Below, piece after piece: positions 45,116 through 54,418 of a stretch of DNA of 64,000 bases. The translations under genes were made by a program, and so were the position numbers. A model generated the notes under the pieces. The model made no database searches, had not been told where the DNA came from, and worked only from the letters and a program-made list of their open reading frames with translations. The stretch comes from Tetramitus jugosus (lineage: Eukaryota > Heterolobosea > Eutetramitea > Acrasida > Vahlkampfiidae): NCBI GenBank assembly GCA_937625935.1, contig OW569370.1:372001-436000 (forward strand), written 5' to 3'. Each line of letters opens with the position of its first letter. Within the stretch, counting starts at the first letter, position 1.

Positions 45116-45454
45116 ATGTCACAGGTATCCGCCCAAGAGTTGCGTGCCGAGCGTCAACAACGCGAGAAAATGATGAAGAATGCCATTTATGAAAATTTGG
45201 TGATCTCAGGTGAAAAGGAACGATTGAAGCAACTGTTGAAACAGAATTTGATGGAATGTGGATGGAATGAGAAGTTGAAGGTGTATGCGAAGCAAGTTGT
45301 GAGAGAAAAGGGATCATTTGAAGAGCTAACAACAGATGAACTAGTGAGTGCCATAACACCAAAAGCCAGAGACATGGTACCAGATGAAATCAAGGAACAA
45401 ATGTTGCACAACATTAGAGATTTTATAGAGAAGAATCACTTGGTTGATGAATGA
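45116..45454 (+). CDS. ENY2: ENY2/Sus1, SAGA and TREX-2 subunit
   Basis: Single exon of 112 residues, the usual size (about 100). ENY2/Sus1 sits in the deubiquitinase module of SAGA and in the TREX-2 mRNA-export complex, linking transcription with export. The protein is all helical: ISGEKERLKQLLKQNLMECG, then WNEKLKVYAKQVVREKG, the hallmark LVSAITPKARDMVPDEIKEQ, and LHNIRDFIEKN. All conserved blocks are in order with no gap. The start ATG at 45116 follows an A-rich leader (ACGACA). Confidence 0.95.
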   Translation: MSQVSAQELRAERQQREKMMKNAIYENLVISGEKERLKQLLKQNLMECGWNEKLKVYAKQVVREKGSFEELTTDELVSAITPKARDMVPDEIKEQMLHNIRDFIEKNHLVDE

Positions 45455-45705
45455 GAGAGACAAACAAACACTACGACTAGAAAACCTGTGATTGATTGAC
45501 CTCCACCACGCAGAGACACAATCCTTCACAATTCGCATGGAATCAAACGGAATTTTTTTAGGCGCCAATAATGCTCCGACCTGATGGAGCTTTGGTACCA
45601 AGGACACGTGGTCAAGATGTTGTATTACCTCTCATCACCAGAGCAAAAGCAAAAAAAATCAACAACAAGAACAACAATAAACATTATCAATAGGAAGAAT
45701 TGACA

Positions 45706-47370
45706 ATGATTATCACAAAAACAAAACGCACCACTAAAACTACGACACTCCTACTCATCGCCACCCTTCTCTGTATCATAACATTTTATCACCTAGTCAC
45801 CACGATCACTGCATCAACAACAACATCACAACAACAACAACAAGAAGATCCACTCGTACTAGGTGATGCACTGTTTCGGCAGAGTAACTACTCTGGTGCA
45901 CTCAATGAATACTCCAAATTGGGCAACGATGTGCGTGCATTGATCAAAAAAGCAGAGATTTATCGACTAGAGAGAAAGTTTGATTTTGTAAAGGTGGAAT
46001 GTCAGAGAATCGTAGACAATAGTGAAGGTGACTCATCAAAGAACCTGGCTGCCTACTTGTTGTTGGCAGAGGTCAACTTGTTGATGGGAGAGTTTGAAGA
46101 TGCAGTAAAGAATGCAAAGAAGGCTGTAGAGTTTGATGAAGAGCACTCTAGCAATGCACAGTCCATTCTGGCCAATGCTCAAAAAGCTCTCGAACTCTAT
46201 TCAAGTGTTTCTCATGTGATTCACAATGCAGAAGAGAGTGGTGATTCATCATCATCATCATCATCAGTCAACACGAGTGACTACCTCAAGTGTTCTCAAG
46301 TGTTGTTGGACTTGTTGAACACGTATGCCAAGGAGTCCATGGAGTTGAGACTTTCGCGTGCCAAGTGCGCTCTATTGGCCAAGCAATTCTCACTGGTGCC
46401 ACTCGAACTCAAGAAGATTTTTGCACGAGACAAGAATTATGTATCAGCCAACTTGTTGTACGCAAAGTACTTGTATATGCTGGGTGCTGCTGATCAAGCC
46501 AGAAATCACATCAAGACCCACTGTCTCAACAGTGATCCAGAGAACAGACAGTGTAAGCAAATGTTTCGATGGATTAAGAAGGCTGAACAATTGTCAGAGA
46601 AGGCTCTCAGTGATGTACAGTCAGACAATTGGACATCTGCAAAGCAGTCCATCTCAGAGTACATTGAATTCTCACCTCAGGCATACAACATTGAACAAAT
46701 GAGAGCCAACTATTGTAGAGCGTTGGCCAAGACTTGTAACGATGAGAATTTCGAAGCAGCAGTGAAGGCTTGTAACGCCGTAATCAATGAAGTCAAGGAG
46801 GAGGAGCAACAAGAGGCTATTTCCACAGAGTTTGTCACATTGGCACGTTTGGGAAAAGCAGAAGCCTATTTGAATGGTGGTGAGATCGATGATGCAGAGC
46901 GTGAGGTTGAAGCGATTCGATCTTCCAAATCTATTCCACAGAATCTTCACGATCAATTCAATCAACTGCTTCAGAGAATCAAGCGAGAGAAGAAGATGGC
47001 ATCTCAAAAGGACTACTACAAGCTATTGGGACTAGACAAGACAAAGAAGAGCACCTATACTGCAAAGGATATCAAATCTGCGTACAGAAAGATGACCATG
47101 AAGTACCATCCAGATAGACTCGAAGGAGAAGATAAGAAAGCAGCTGCCAAAAAGTACTCTGCCATTACTCAGGCCTATGAGATTTTGTCTGATGAAGAGA
47201 AGAGAGCACGTTATGATAGTGGTGAATGGGATGGAAATGAACAGCAAGGTGGTGGACATCCAGGCGGTTTCCCAGGTGGTGGTGGTGGCGGCGGTTTCCC
47301 TGGAGGATTTGAACAATTCTTTACTCAACAAGGTGCTGGTGCTGGTGGTTTCCGTTTTAATTTTGGTTAA
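45706..47370 (+). CDS. DNAJC3: DNAJC3/p58IPK-like ER co-chaperone (TPR + J domain)
   Basis: Single exon of 554 residues from the ATG at 45706. The N-terminus has a hydrophobic segment (TLLLIATLLCIITFYHLVTT, about 13-32) behind basic residues, a signal peptide or anchor to the ER. Residues about 50-425 form TPR repeats (ALFRQSNYSGALNEYSKLG, LLLAEVNLLMGEFEDAVKNA, AKYLYMLGAADQARNHIK, LGKAEAYLNGGEIDDAEREV). The J domain at about 435-505 contains DYYKLLGLDK and the HPD triad (468-470, MKYHPDRLEG), so it should stimulate BiP-type Hsp70. A Gly/Phe-rich tail follows. TPRs before a J domain is the layout of DNAJC3, which binds misfolded clients in the ER lumen. No KDEL-type retention signal is seen at the C-terminus (FNFG). 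Confidence 0.9.
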   Translation: MIITKTKRTTKTTTLLLIATLLCIITFYHLVTTITASTTTSQQQQQEDPLVLGDALFRQSNYSGALNEYSKLGNDVRALIKKAEIYRLERKFDFVKVECQRIVDNSEGDSSKNLAAYLLLAEVNLLMGEFEDAVKNAKKAVEFDEEHSSNAQSILANAQKALELYSSVSHVIHNAEESGDSSSSSSSVNTSDYLKCSQVLLDLLNTYAKESMELRLSRAKCALLAKQFSLVPLELKKIFARDKNYVSANLLYAKYLYMLGAADQARNHIKTHCLNSDPENRQCKQMFRWIKKAEQLSEKALSDVQSDNWTSAKQSISEYIEFSPQAYNIEQMRANYCRALAKTCNDENFEAAVKACNAVINEVKEEEQQEAISTEFVTLARLGKAEAYLNGGEIDDAEREVEAIRSSKSIPQNLHDQFNQLLQRIKREKKMASQKDYYKLLGLDKTKKSTYTAKDIKSAYRKMTMKYHPDRLEGEDKKAAAKKYSAITQAYEILSDEEKRARYDSGEWDGNEQQGGGHPGGFPGGGGGGGFPGGFEQFFTQQGAGAGGFRFNFG

Positions 47371-47515
47371 GAGGTGTGCGTTCACTTCATAAACACCCTT
47401 GAGTTTCTCTTCTATCGTGTCTTGACATTCCCCCTTCAAGGGGTGGTGTGTTTTCTCCGATTGATTCTGAATCAGACACCACCCCAAACAGAAAAGAAAA
47501 AACTTGTTGAAAAGG

Positions 47516-49033
47516 ATGATTGCTCGTACTTTGTGCTGTTGCTTCTTGTTAGCTGTGGTGTTGACCTTGTCCTCCGTGATCCACCATACTCGTGCCCAAC
47601 AACAAAACCCCGGTTTTTCCACATCGGTTCAAGAATCGGCTCTCAATTATGTCATTGGCCAGGTGTTGCCTCTCGTGCAGAGTCAAATCGAGAAACAGAC
47701 CATTCCAGATATCAATCAAGATGTTCATACTCCAGTTGGTCGTGTTGCCTTCTCTGTTAGCCAAGCTCACATTACCCAGTTTGCTCTCGGTCAAATCAGT
47801 GCGCACATTGTTCAAGACACTGGATTCCAAATCATTGTCAATGATGCTCAAGCATCGTTGAATGCACATTGGCATTTCAGAGAACACAGTTTCCCACATA
47901 TCTCTGATTCCGGATCAGTGGATGCATCTGTTGGTTTAAGTGTTTCATTGCAAGTGAGAGTGTCTCATGATGAACAAGGTCATTTGACCACTGACATTAT
48001 CAATGTTCAGTTGAATATGAATCGGTTTGATATCAAGCTCCATGGAGGTGCCTCCTGGTTGTACAACTTGTTTATTAGTTCGTTCAAGGGATCCATCAGA
48101 GACTCTATTCTCAAGATGCTAAATGGTCAAATCACTGGCAATCTCAATGATCAAATCAAGAAGCAAGTGGCCACTATTCAGTACATTCATAGAGTAGGTG
48201 GAGCAGATGCAAATGTCCAACTGGACTACTCCATTTTGCAGACTGTATTCAACGCCAACTATCCTGTGTACTTCCAGGCTGGTGCAAAGGGTTTGTTCTC
48301 TCAGATTGGTGGTGTAGCATACACTGGGCCAAATCCACCAGAGATCCCATTCCAACCACTGACTCAAGCTCCATGTATGATGCAACTTTTGATTACTGAT
48401 TATCTGGTTAACACTTTTGCATGGTCATGGTATCAGAGTGGAAGATTGTTTGTGACTGTGACTGACAAGGATATTCCCTCTCAAATTCCACTCCGTTTGA
48501 CAACCACCAGTCTAATGTTGATTGCTCCTGATATGTATGCCAAATATCCAAACATGCCTATGCAATTGACTCTCAAAGCCTATGGAACTGACCAGAGCAA
48601 GTCACCAAGGGCCAACATTACTTCAGCTCTCGGTGCTGGAGTGTTTGCAGAGGGAGACGCAATATTCTCCGTCATTGATGGTCAGAATATTGTAGAAGTA
48701 TTCACTATTGATATGCTCGTTATTTTAGAAATGAAGGTCGGTATCGCAGATGGCACTACAATCACTGGAAGCTTACAACTGGATACTCTGAAACTCTCTT
48801 TGGAATCATCTCAAGTTGGAAATGTGAATGTTGCTGCCTTGAATACATTCCTTCAGAGCACTCTGCAATACGTTGCCATTCCTTTGGTAAACGTTGTATT
48901 GGCCAAAGGATTCCCTATTCCAACAGTTTCTGGCTTGGCTCTTCAAAATTCTCAAATTATCTTCAAGGATAGGTACATTGGTGTTGCAAGCAACTTCACA
49001 TTTACTCCTGAGCCAAGAATTTGGGGAGCATAA
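47516..49033 (+). CDS. Secreted BPI/LBP-family lipid-binding protein
   Basis: Single exon of 505 residues from the ATG at 47516. A signal peptide (CCCFLLAVVLTLSSV, likely cut after Ala27 before QQQNPGF) predicts secretion or delivery to phagosomes. The rest shows the boomerang-type BPI fold pattern: an N-terminal amphipathic helix (ESALNYVIGQVLPLVQSQIE), alternating beta strands, VDASVGLSVSLQVRV, a mid segment with GAKGLFSQIGG and a second barrel that ends VAALNTFLQSTLQYVAIPLV and FPIPTVSGLALQNSQIIFKD, the typical C-terminal end of the family. Members bind lipopolysaccharide or other lipids; BPI proper is antibacterial. The family disulfide is not evident: after the signal peptide I see a single Cys, in APCMMQLL. 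Lipid specificity is unknown. Confidence 0.85.
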   Translation: MIARTLCCCFLLAVVLTLSSVIHHTRAQQQNPGFSTSVQESALNYVIGQVLPLVQSQIEKQTIPDINQDVHTPVGRVAFSVSQAHITQFALGQISAHIVQDTGFQIIVNDAQASLNAHWHFREHSFPHISDSGSVDASVGLSVSLQVRVSHDEQGHLTTDIINVQLNMNRFDIKLHGGASWLYNLFISSFKGSIRDSILKMLNGQITGNLNDQIKKQVATIQYIHRVGGADANVQLDYSILQTVFNANYPVYFQAGAKGLFSQIGGVAYTGPNPPEIPFQPLTQAPCMMQLLITDYLVNTFAWSWYQSGRLFVTVTDKDIPSQIPLRLTTTSLMLIAPDMYAKYPNMPMQLTLKAYGTDQSKSPRANITSALGAGVFAEGDAIFSVIDGQNIVEVFTIDMLVILEMKVGIADGTTITGSLQLDTLKLSLESSQVGNVNVAALNTFLQSTLQYVAIPLVNVVLAKGFPIPTVSGLALQNSQIIFKDRYIGVASNFTFTPEPRIWGA

Positions 49034-49070
49034 GTGAGTTTATTAAGTACAATAAATTAAGATTCGGTTA
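49034..49070. terminator. Shared 3' region with poly(A) hexamers on both strands
   Basis: The convergent BPI-like and kelch-kinase genes end 37 bp apart. AATAAA is on the plus strand at 49051-49056 and on the minus strand at 49044-49039. If both are used, the two transcripts overlap tail to tail. Confidence 0.5.
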
Positions 49071-51716
49071 TTATATTTCATTTGTGTAGCGAAGTAGACG
49101 TTTGGTATGCTTAACAAAGATTGAATCGAAGCTGGTCGTCATAGATAAGTGTTTGTGACATGTCTGGGCAGCCAGAAAAACTCGAACAAGAGCAGGATCT
49201 TTGAGTATCACCATCCGACCCAAATCATCAGCCTCAGACGAACTTAAGCTTCCAATTTCTTCGAGCCTCATGATATCAGCCAATAGAGCAATCAGAACTT
49301 GTTCATCATGTGTTGTATGATAGTGTGAAGTATCAGGGGCGCTGCTAGTAGAGATGTGCGTCTCGAAATCTTCTGGTGTTTTGATATCAAACTCTCCCAT
49401 ACTCATGTGTGATGATGAGTCTGGTTCTGAGCTCTCGTGACGGCAGTCATCGTTGTTTATGATGTTATCCGGAAAATTCTCACTGGCTAGAATCGAAACA
49501 GAACTCTCAGGAGTATCAGGCCCCTTTTCTTGACCTGCATCGAGAAGCCTTCCTTGGATAGATGACAAGAGATCCATCAACACTGGTGCCTCAGGACGAT
49601 TCGCTGGCTGAAAATCAGTCATAGTTTGAACAAGTTCTACATATTCATCAGCGAACAGGTATTCAAGAGAAGGATTGTCAGCAAACAGCTTTGGTACTAT
49701 GTCTCTATTGCGAGATATCTTCAAATCAACAGCCCTACCGGTCATCAACCACACTAGAATGACTCCCAGAGACCAAATATCGGCTTTATGATCATATGGT
49801 TCGTTGTTGTAAACCTCAGGTGAGGCATAAATTAATGTTCCACACACTGTCTTCGCCTCAGAGACTGTGGTGTTCTTTGCCAACCCAAAATCAGCAAGTT
49901 TCAAAATTACAGAATTGGATCCCACCTTTTCTGCACATAAAACATTAGATGGTTTCAAATCACGATGAATAACGTGTCGTGAATGAACATACACGACACC
50001 ACTAACAATTTGAAGCATGAGCGATATAAGCTCTGATTCATGAATCTTGCCTCTCCTTCGCTTCATATAATTTTCGAGATCACCATTAGAACAATATGGC
50101 ATGACTATATTCAAGTGAATATCCCCTTTGTTCAACTCCATGAAAAACTTTTCAGTTTTCAGTACATTGGGATGATCCAGCACTGCTTGAGTCACTAAAA
50201 CTTCATTGAAGGCACTCATATCATTGGCGATCATTCGTTCAGGTCCCATGTTATTATTGAATGGTACAACTATTCGTTTCAAGGCATATAATTCGTTCTT
50301 TTTCTCAGTGTTTCGGCATAAGAAGACAGATCCCTGTCCCCCCTTGCCTAGCAATCTTTCAATTACGTAATCATTCACACGTCGTTCATTCACAAAAGGA
50401 ATGTTGCCTGATAGAGAATTAATGTTTGTTTCCAACATCCACATGTCATTGGATCGTGCTACAAAACACTTCTCGGACACATCGATAATACCTCCAATAC
50501 AAATACAAGAATTAGCACCAATTACACACATGGAATGAGAAATTCTGCCTGGTGGTCGATGCTCGAATGCGCATTCGGTCCATACAAGTGTTTGTAGATC
50601 ACACATGTAAGTATTAGGAAGATATTGCTTCCCAGTCACTCCACCATACATGACTATGCGACTACCAATCAGAGCAATTTGGTGACCATGTCTAGGAGAG
50701 AATTTGGTTGATTCTTCATTATCTTTCAGCTTTGGAGCCTCCAGTCGACTCCAGTAGTACGAATCTGGGTCAAACATCCAAACATCGTTCAACTGGGCAT
50801 TCTTTGTTTTGCCACCGACTAGTATCATTTTGTTACCTACTACTGTACATGCATGGTGATATCTAGGCTCTGGAATTTGATCAGTACTCTGTGGTGATCG
50901 AATCAGATTCCATTCAATCACATAGTCATCGCTCACCTTCAATAGAAACAGGTCATTCGTACAATTGCCATCATATCCTCCAAACATGAGAATTCTATTG
51001 CTACTCAGAGCACAGATGGCAAGATTGTATCTCGGGGAAGGAGGCCATTGATTGGCAGTAACTACTTGTTTTGCCTCCACCCACCTCATACTCTTCATAT
51101 TCAAAAACCAGACATCCTGCAATCGAAGCTTATTGTCTGATATGCCACCAAACAGAACCATGTGATCAACTCCATTCAAATGGATAGCACAAACAGCATG
51201 CCTCTCTCTGGGCAATGGTCCAAAACCGAGAGAAGACCGATGGTCGTCCTGACTGCTGTCATTGCTACCACCCTTTCGAACCTTCTTGAATCTAGACAAC
51301 AGAGAGCCACCACTGTGTTCATTTGCCGTGCTTGGACTCATATTACCTTGACCAGAGCTAAAATTATGGTGCCTCTCTGAAGCAGGAAAGCTTGAATGAA
51401 ATTTTGGTGTGTAACTGTGCTTTGTCACTGTTCGGGACGAAAGACGAAACACATAGACATCACTAGACCGGATAAAGTTCGGTCCAATCCCACCAAACAA
51501 CACTGCTGTATCATTGTCAATCGTGCACAGTGAATGACCACTCACAGGAGGTGGAAAAGTACCTGTGAAGAATTCACTTGAAACCTCACTCCAATGAAGG
51601 CGAACACCATCAAAGCTAACTGATGAATCCAATATTGTTGCTGACTCAGGGTGCACTGGCTTGTGATCCTTGCCATCAACACTCACCCTGCGCTTCCATT
51701 TCTTGGTCTTGTCCAT
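49071..51716 (-). CDS. Kelch-repeat protein kinase
   Basis: Single exon of 881 residues from the ATG at 51716; a further upstream frame opens only from GTG. Kelch repeats fill about residues 40-435, each with the [V/I]LFGG or MYGG strand, a following Trp and GHxxC/YNLAIC-type turns (AVLFGGIGPN, MVLFGGISDNKLRLQDVWFL, RILMFGGYDG, MILVGGKTKNAQLNDVWMFD, RIVMYGGVTGKQYLPNTYM, CICIGGIID), so a six-blade propeller is likely. A Ser/Thr kinase domain follows at about 446-720: glycine loop GKGGQGSV, YALKR (Lys), HRDLKPSN (584-591), DFG (609-611), SPE in place of APE, and DIWSLGVIL. All catalytic residues are kept. The C-terminal 160 residues are Ser/Glu-rich, then helical. Propeller first and kinase second suggests recruitment to a scaffold or to actin (inference). 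Confidence 0.93.
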   Translation of the reverse strand: MDKTKKWKRRVSVDGKDHKPVHPESATILDSSVSFDGVRLHWSEVSSEFFTGTFPPPVSGHSLCTIDNDTAVLFGGIGPNFIRSSDVYVFRLSSRTVTKHSYTPKFHSSFPASERHHNFSSGQGNMSPSTANEHSGGSLLSRFKKVRKGGSNDSSQDDHRSSLGFGPLPRERHAVCAIHLNGVDHMVLFGGISDNKLRLQDVWFLNMKSMRWVEAKQVVTANQWPPSPRYNLAICALSSNRILMFGGYDGNCTNDLFLLKVSDDYVIEWNLIRSPQSTDQIPEPRYHHACTVVGNKMILVGGKTKNAQLNDVWMFDPDSYYWSRLEAPKLKDNEESTKFSPRHGHQIALIGSRIVMYGGVTGKQYLPNTYMCDLQTLVWTECAFEHRPPGRISHSMCVIGANSCICIGGIIDVSEKCFVARSNDMWMLETNINSLSGNIPFVNERRVNDYVIERLLGKGGQGSVFLCRNTEKKNELYALKRIVVPFNNNMGPERMIANDMSAFNEVLVTQAVLDHPNVLKTEKFFMELNKGDIHLNIVMPYCSNGDLENYMKRRRGKIHESELISLMLQIVSGVVYVHSRHVIHRDLKPSNVLCAEKVGSNSVILKLADFGLAKNTTVSEAKTVCGTLIYASPEVYNNEPYDHKADIWSLGVILVWLMTGRAVDLKISRNRDIVPKLFADNPSLEYLFADEYVELVQTMTDFQPANRPEAPVLMDLLSSIQGRLLDAGQEKGPDTPESSVSILASENFPDNIINNDDCRHESSEPDSSSHMSMGEFDIKTPEDFETHISTSSAPDTSHYHTTHDEQVLIALLADIMRLEEIGSLSSSEADDLGRMVILKDPALVRVFLAAQTCHKHLSMTTSFDSIFVKHTKRLLRYTNEI

Positions 51717-51864
51717 CCAAAAACAAGAGTTTTGCTCAAAAACGGTTTTTTCCTCCGAGTTCAAAAGAAATTGAGAAAAAAAAACCAGAGAGAAAAAGCT
51801 CGCACACACAACAATAACCACAACAACTTAACTTCACATATCACATAACTTTGATCTCGAACCA
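51717..51864. promoter_or_regulatory. Bidirectional promoter kelch-kinase / VPS72
   Basis: Only 148 bp lie between two divergent ATGs, including a run of A at about 51776-51784 and CACA-rich sequence next to the VPS72 start. No classical box is seen. Confidence 0.45.
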
Positions 51865-53979
51865 ATGAATAATGATGAAACAGTCGGAACCACTCGGAGA
51901 CTTCCAAGTCGATCGAATCGAGGCAGCATGATGGCCTCTCTCATTGCCAATGCCATTGCTGAAGACACTGTCAAAAAACAACATGTCGGAAAATTAGCCA
52001 CTCAACTCAATGAACAGAGTGGTGCAATGTTCGCTCAGTCTATTGCTGACAATAAGAAGGAACTGAGCGAAGAAGATCAAGCATATGAAGATTTTTGGAA
52101 GAAGCAGTTGGCTGGTGAAGATGACAACGCAGACAATGATCAGAATCATAGTGATGGTGATGATGCAAGTGGCTCGGCAAGTGCAATGATCGATTCAGAT
52201 GATGAAGAGTTTGAAGACGAGATGGATGACGAAGAATTGGAAAGAGATTACATGGTGGACGAAGAAGACGAAGAAGCAGAAGAAAATGAAGCAGCCAACA
52301 AAGGAGTTCCTAACGCGGAGAGCGACGAGTTGGAAACAGAAAGAAATGAACAAGAATTGGCGAGACTCGAGAGACAAGAGAAGAGAAGAACAACACAGAA
52401 GAAGAATGTTTATGTGGATCAAAAGAAGAAGGGAGCGAAAGCGAGTACAAAGGCATCATTAGAGCCGAACGAGGAAAAAACACCAAGAAAAAGAGCGAGA
52501 AGAGAGAGTAATGTTGCTGTCGAATCACCTGGTGGTGGTTCAGGCAGCGATCTAGAGAAGGTTACTACGAGAGCATCGACAAAGGAACGAACAAAAATGA
52601 CGATTGAAAAGGAAGAGATTCGACGTTCGGAAACCAAAAAAGTGAAGAAACGAGTGTATAAAGAGCCAACGCAACAGGAGAGACTGGACGAAGCAAAAAT
52701 TACGTCCGAGTATAACAAGTGGTCTCTACAATGGCTCATGCAGCGAGAGGATATGCAAAAGAAGAAGGTTATCAAACGAAAAGGAAACGAAATTTGGTTG
52801 GACGAAGGATACAACAAAATTCCTCGACTTACATACCACTCTGTCGATAATCACACTGCGATCGCCTATTCCAACATGGATATACCAACGATGGAGTACG
52901 ATCCCAAGGAGTCAAAGCACTATCAGAAAAGACTTCAGGATAGAATTGACACTGGACTTAATGAGGGTCTCTGCGTAATCACCGGAGAGAAAGCAAAGTA
53001 CAAGGATCCAAAAACAAAGCTTCCATACGCAACCATGGATGCATTCAATCAGATACGGCAGGCTCAAGAGAAGTTCGAATTGGTTAAAAAGGAACCAAAC
53101 TCGCAGCATCTGGACTTTATAGTTTACTTGAGCACGTCTGGCATTGCAAAGTTCCTGCCCGCCAAACTACTCGCTCTCAAAAAGACGGAACAGGACAGCA
53201 AGGAACCAAAGGTTATTGTCAAAGAGCAAAAAGTCGTCATTGTAAAGGAGAAGAAACAAAAGGAGCCCAAACAACAATCAGTTAAACAGCCCACGACTCC
53301 AAAAGCTCCCAAAACTCCAAAAACCAAGATACCAAATATTAGTACTCAGCCAATGGTTTCAGTGTTCGATTTGCAACCACAACAACCTGATGCAAAGCCA
53401 ATCCCCATTACCTCAGTTTCTCCTCCAGTTCTATCTCCCATCGCTGTTCCACCTATGTCTCATGCACCTCATCCTCACCAGATGCAGCATCCACCAGCAC
53501 CACAAATGCCACACTATGTGATGTCGCATAATGTTGTAAGTCCACCACAAAGACAACCCATGCCGATGAACGGCTATGTACAATCACCTGGAGGACCATC
53601 GCCCCAACAACAAATCATATACTTGACAAGCCCCATGATGAACAACCACCAATTTGCATATGGATATCCGATGCAACAAGGACCTATGCAATTTATGCCC
53701 ACACAATCGCCCCGCAACTCGAAACCCGGTATGGTGATGGGAAATCTATCCTCGCCTGTTTCAGCATCGGGGATGTCCATGTTCCTTCCTGGTGTTCTTC
53801 CTCAAACACAAAACTCTGGCATGTCTGCATCACCTCAGTATCCCGGAGTTTACTCTCCGGTATACAACCCTCACTTACAACAGCAATTGCACTTTGGTCA
53901 ACCTCAAATGATGCCAAACATGCAAATGCAATCACCAACCAATACCAATCCTAACAACAATAACCAAAATCCAAAATAA
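51865..53979 (+). CDS. VPS72: VPS72/YL1, histone H2A.Z chaperone subunit of SWR1/SRCAP
   Basis: Single exon of 704 residues. YL1/Swc2 binds the H2A.Z-H2B dimer and works in SWR1-type remodelers that place H2A.Z. The N-terminal YL1 domain (about 10-290) starts TRRLPSRSNRGSMMASLIAN, carries EEDQAYEDFWKKQ, then long Asp/Glu blocks (DSDDEEFEDEMDDEELERDY) expected to hold the histone dimer, and a basic stretch with KEPTQQERLDEAKITSEYN. The YL1_C domain is at about 368-410 with LCVITGEKAKYKDPKTKLPY and ATMDAFNQIRQ. The last 280 residues are Lys/Pro-rich and then Met/Pro/Gln-rich, longer than in most homologs. The start ATG is the first in frame; the stop overlaps an AATAAA. Confidence 0.93.
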   Translation: MNNDETVGTTRRLPSRSNRGSMMASLIANAIAEDTVKKQHVGKLATQLNEQSGAMFAQSIADNKKELSEEDQAYEDFWKKQLAGEDDNADNDQNHSDGDDASGSASAMIDSDDEEFEDEMDDEELERDYMVDEEDEEAEENEAANKGVPNAESDELETERNEQELARLERQEKRRTTQKKNVYVDQKKKGAKASTKASLEPNEEKTPRKRARRESNVAVESPGGGSGSDLEKVTTRASTKERTKMTIEKEEIRRSETKKVKKRVYKEPTQQERLDEAKITSEYNKWSLQWLMQREDMQKKKVIKRKGNEIWLDEGYNKIPRLTYHSVDNHTAIAYSNMDIPTMEYDPKESKHYQKRLQDRIDTGLNEGLCVITGEKAKYKDPKTKLPYATMDAFNQIRQAQEKFELVKKEPNSQHLDFIVYLSTSGIAKFLPAKLLALKKTEQDSKEPKVIVKEQKVVIVKEKKQKEPKQQSVKQPTTPKAPKTPKTKIPNISTQPMVSVFDLQPQQPDAKPIPITSVSPPVLSPIAVPPMSHAPHPHQMQHPPAPQMPHYVMSHNVVSPPQRQPMPMNGYVQSPGGPSPQQQIIYLTSPMMNNHQFAYGYPMQQGPMQFMPTQSPRNSKPGMVMGNLSSPVSASGMSMFLPGVLPQTQNSGMSASPQYPGVYSPVYNPHLQQQLHFGQPQMMPNMQMQSPTNTNPNNNNQNPK

Positions 53980-53980
53980 A
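53975..53980 (+). terminator. AATAAA overlapping the VPS72 stop
   Basis: The stop TAA (53977-53979) lies within AATAAA. Confidence 0.35.
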
Positions 53981-54418
53981 ATCCCGCCCGTAATTTTGTC
54001 GCTGTCGCATGTTCGCACGTCAAAAAGCGGTTTTGTGACGCGTTGTCAAATTTCCATCCTTCCCACCATCCATAAACGACCCTAAATTTTTGATGGTTAG
54101 AAGAGAACTTTTTGTCAGTTGAGATTCACTGTCATCGTTCACACCGCAATTCAGCGACATTTGACACTCAAAGCTTTTTTTCCAGTCAACAACAAAGAAG
54201 AAAAGGGAGAAACAATCGTTTTTGAATCATCAGAATCACAAGTTATTGAAATTTTTTCAACAACAATTGCACGACACTCACACTTGTACAACAGCAAACA
54301 TCAACAAACAAAAAGTAGACTTCTTCTTGTGCCTAGAGATTCTTCAAAATTCTGTAGTCGTAATTATCTTTCACACACATCGAGAAAAGAACAAATATCC
54401 ACACACATAATATAAATT
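53980..54418. other. Spacer / upstream region of the RasGAP gene
   Basis: A 439 bp stretch without a supported gene. From about 54180 it is rich in CAA/ACA and A-tracts, as in other 5' leaders here. A 98-codon frame at 54119-54415 has no recognisable content and opens only from a non-ATG codon. Confidence 0.45.

Noticed and set aside
51717-51821. Hydrophobic N-terminal extension of the kelch-kinase (signal-like)
   Set aside because: It begins at GTG, not ATG, and lies in the short divergent spacer with VPS72; a secreted kinase is unlikely.
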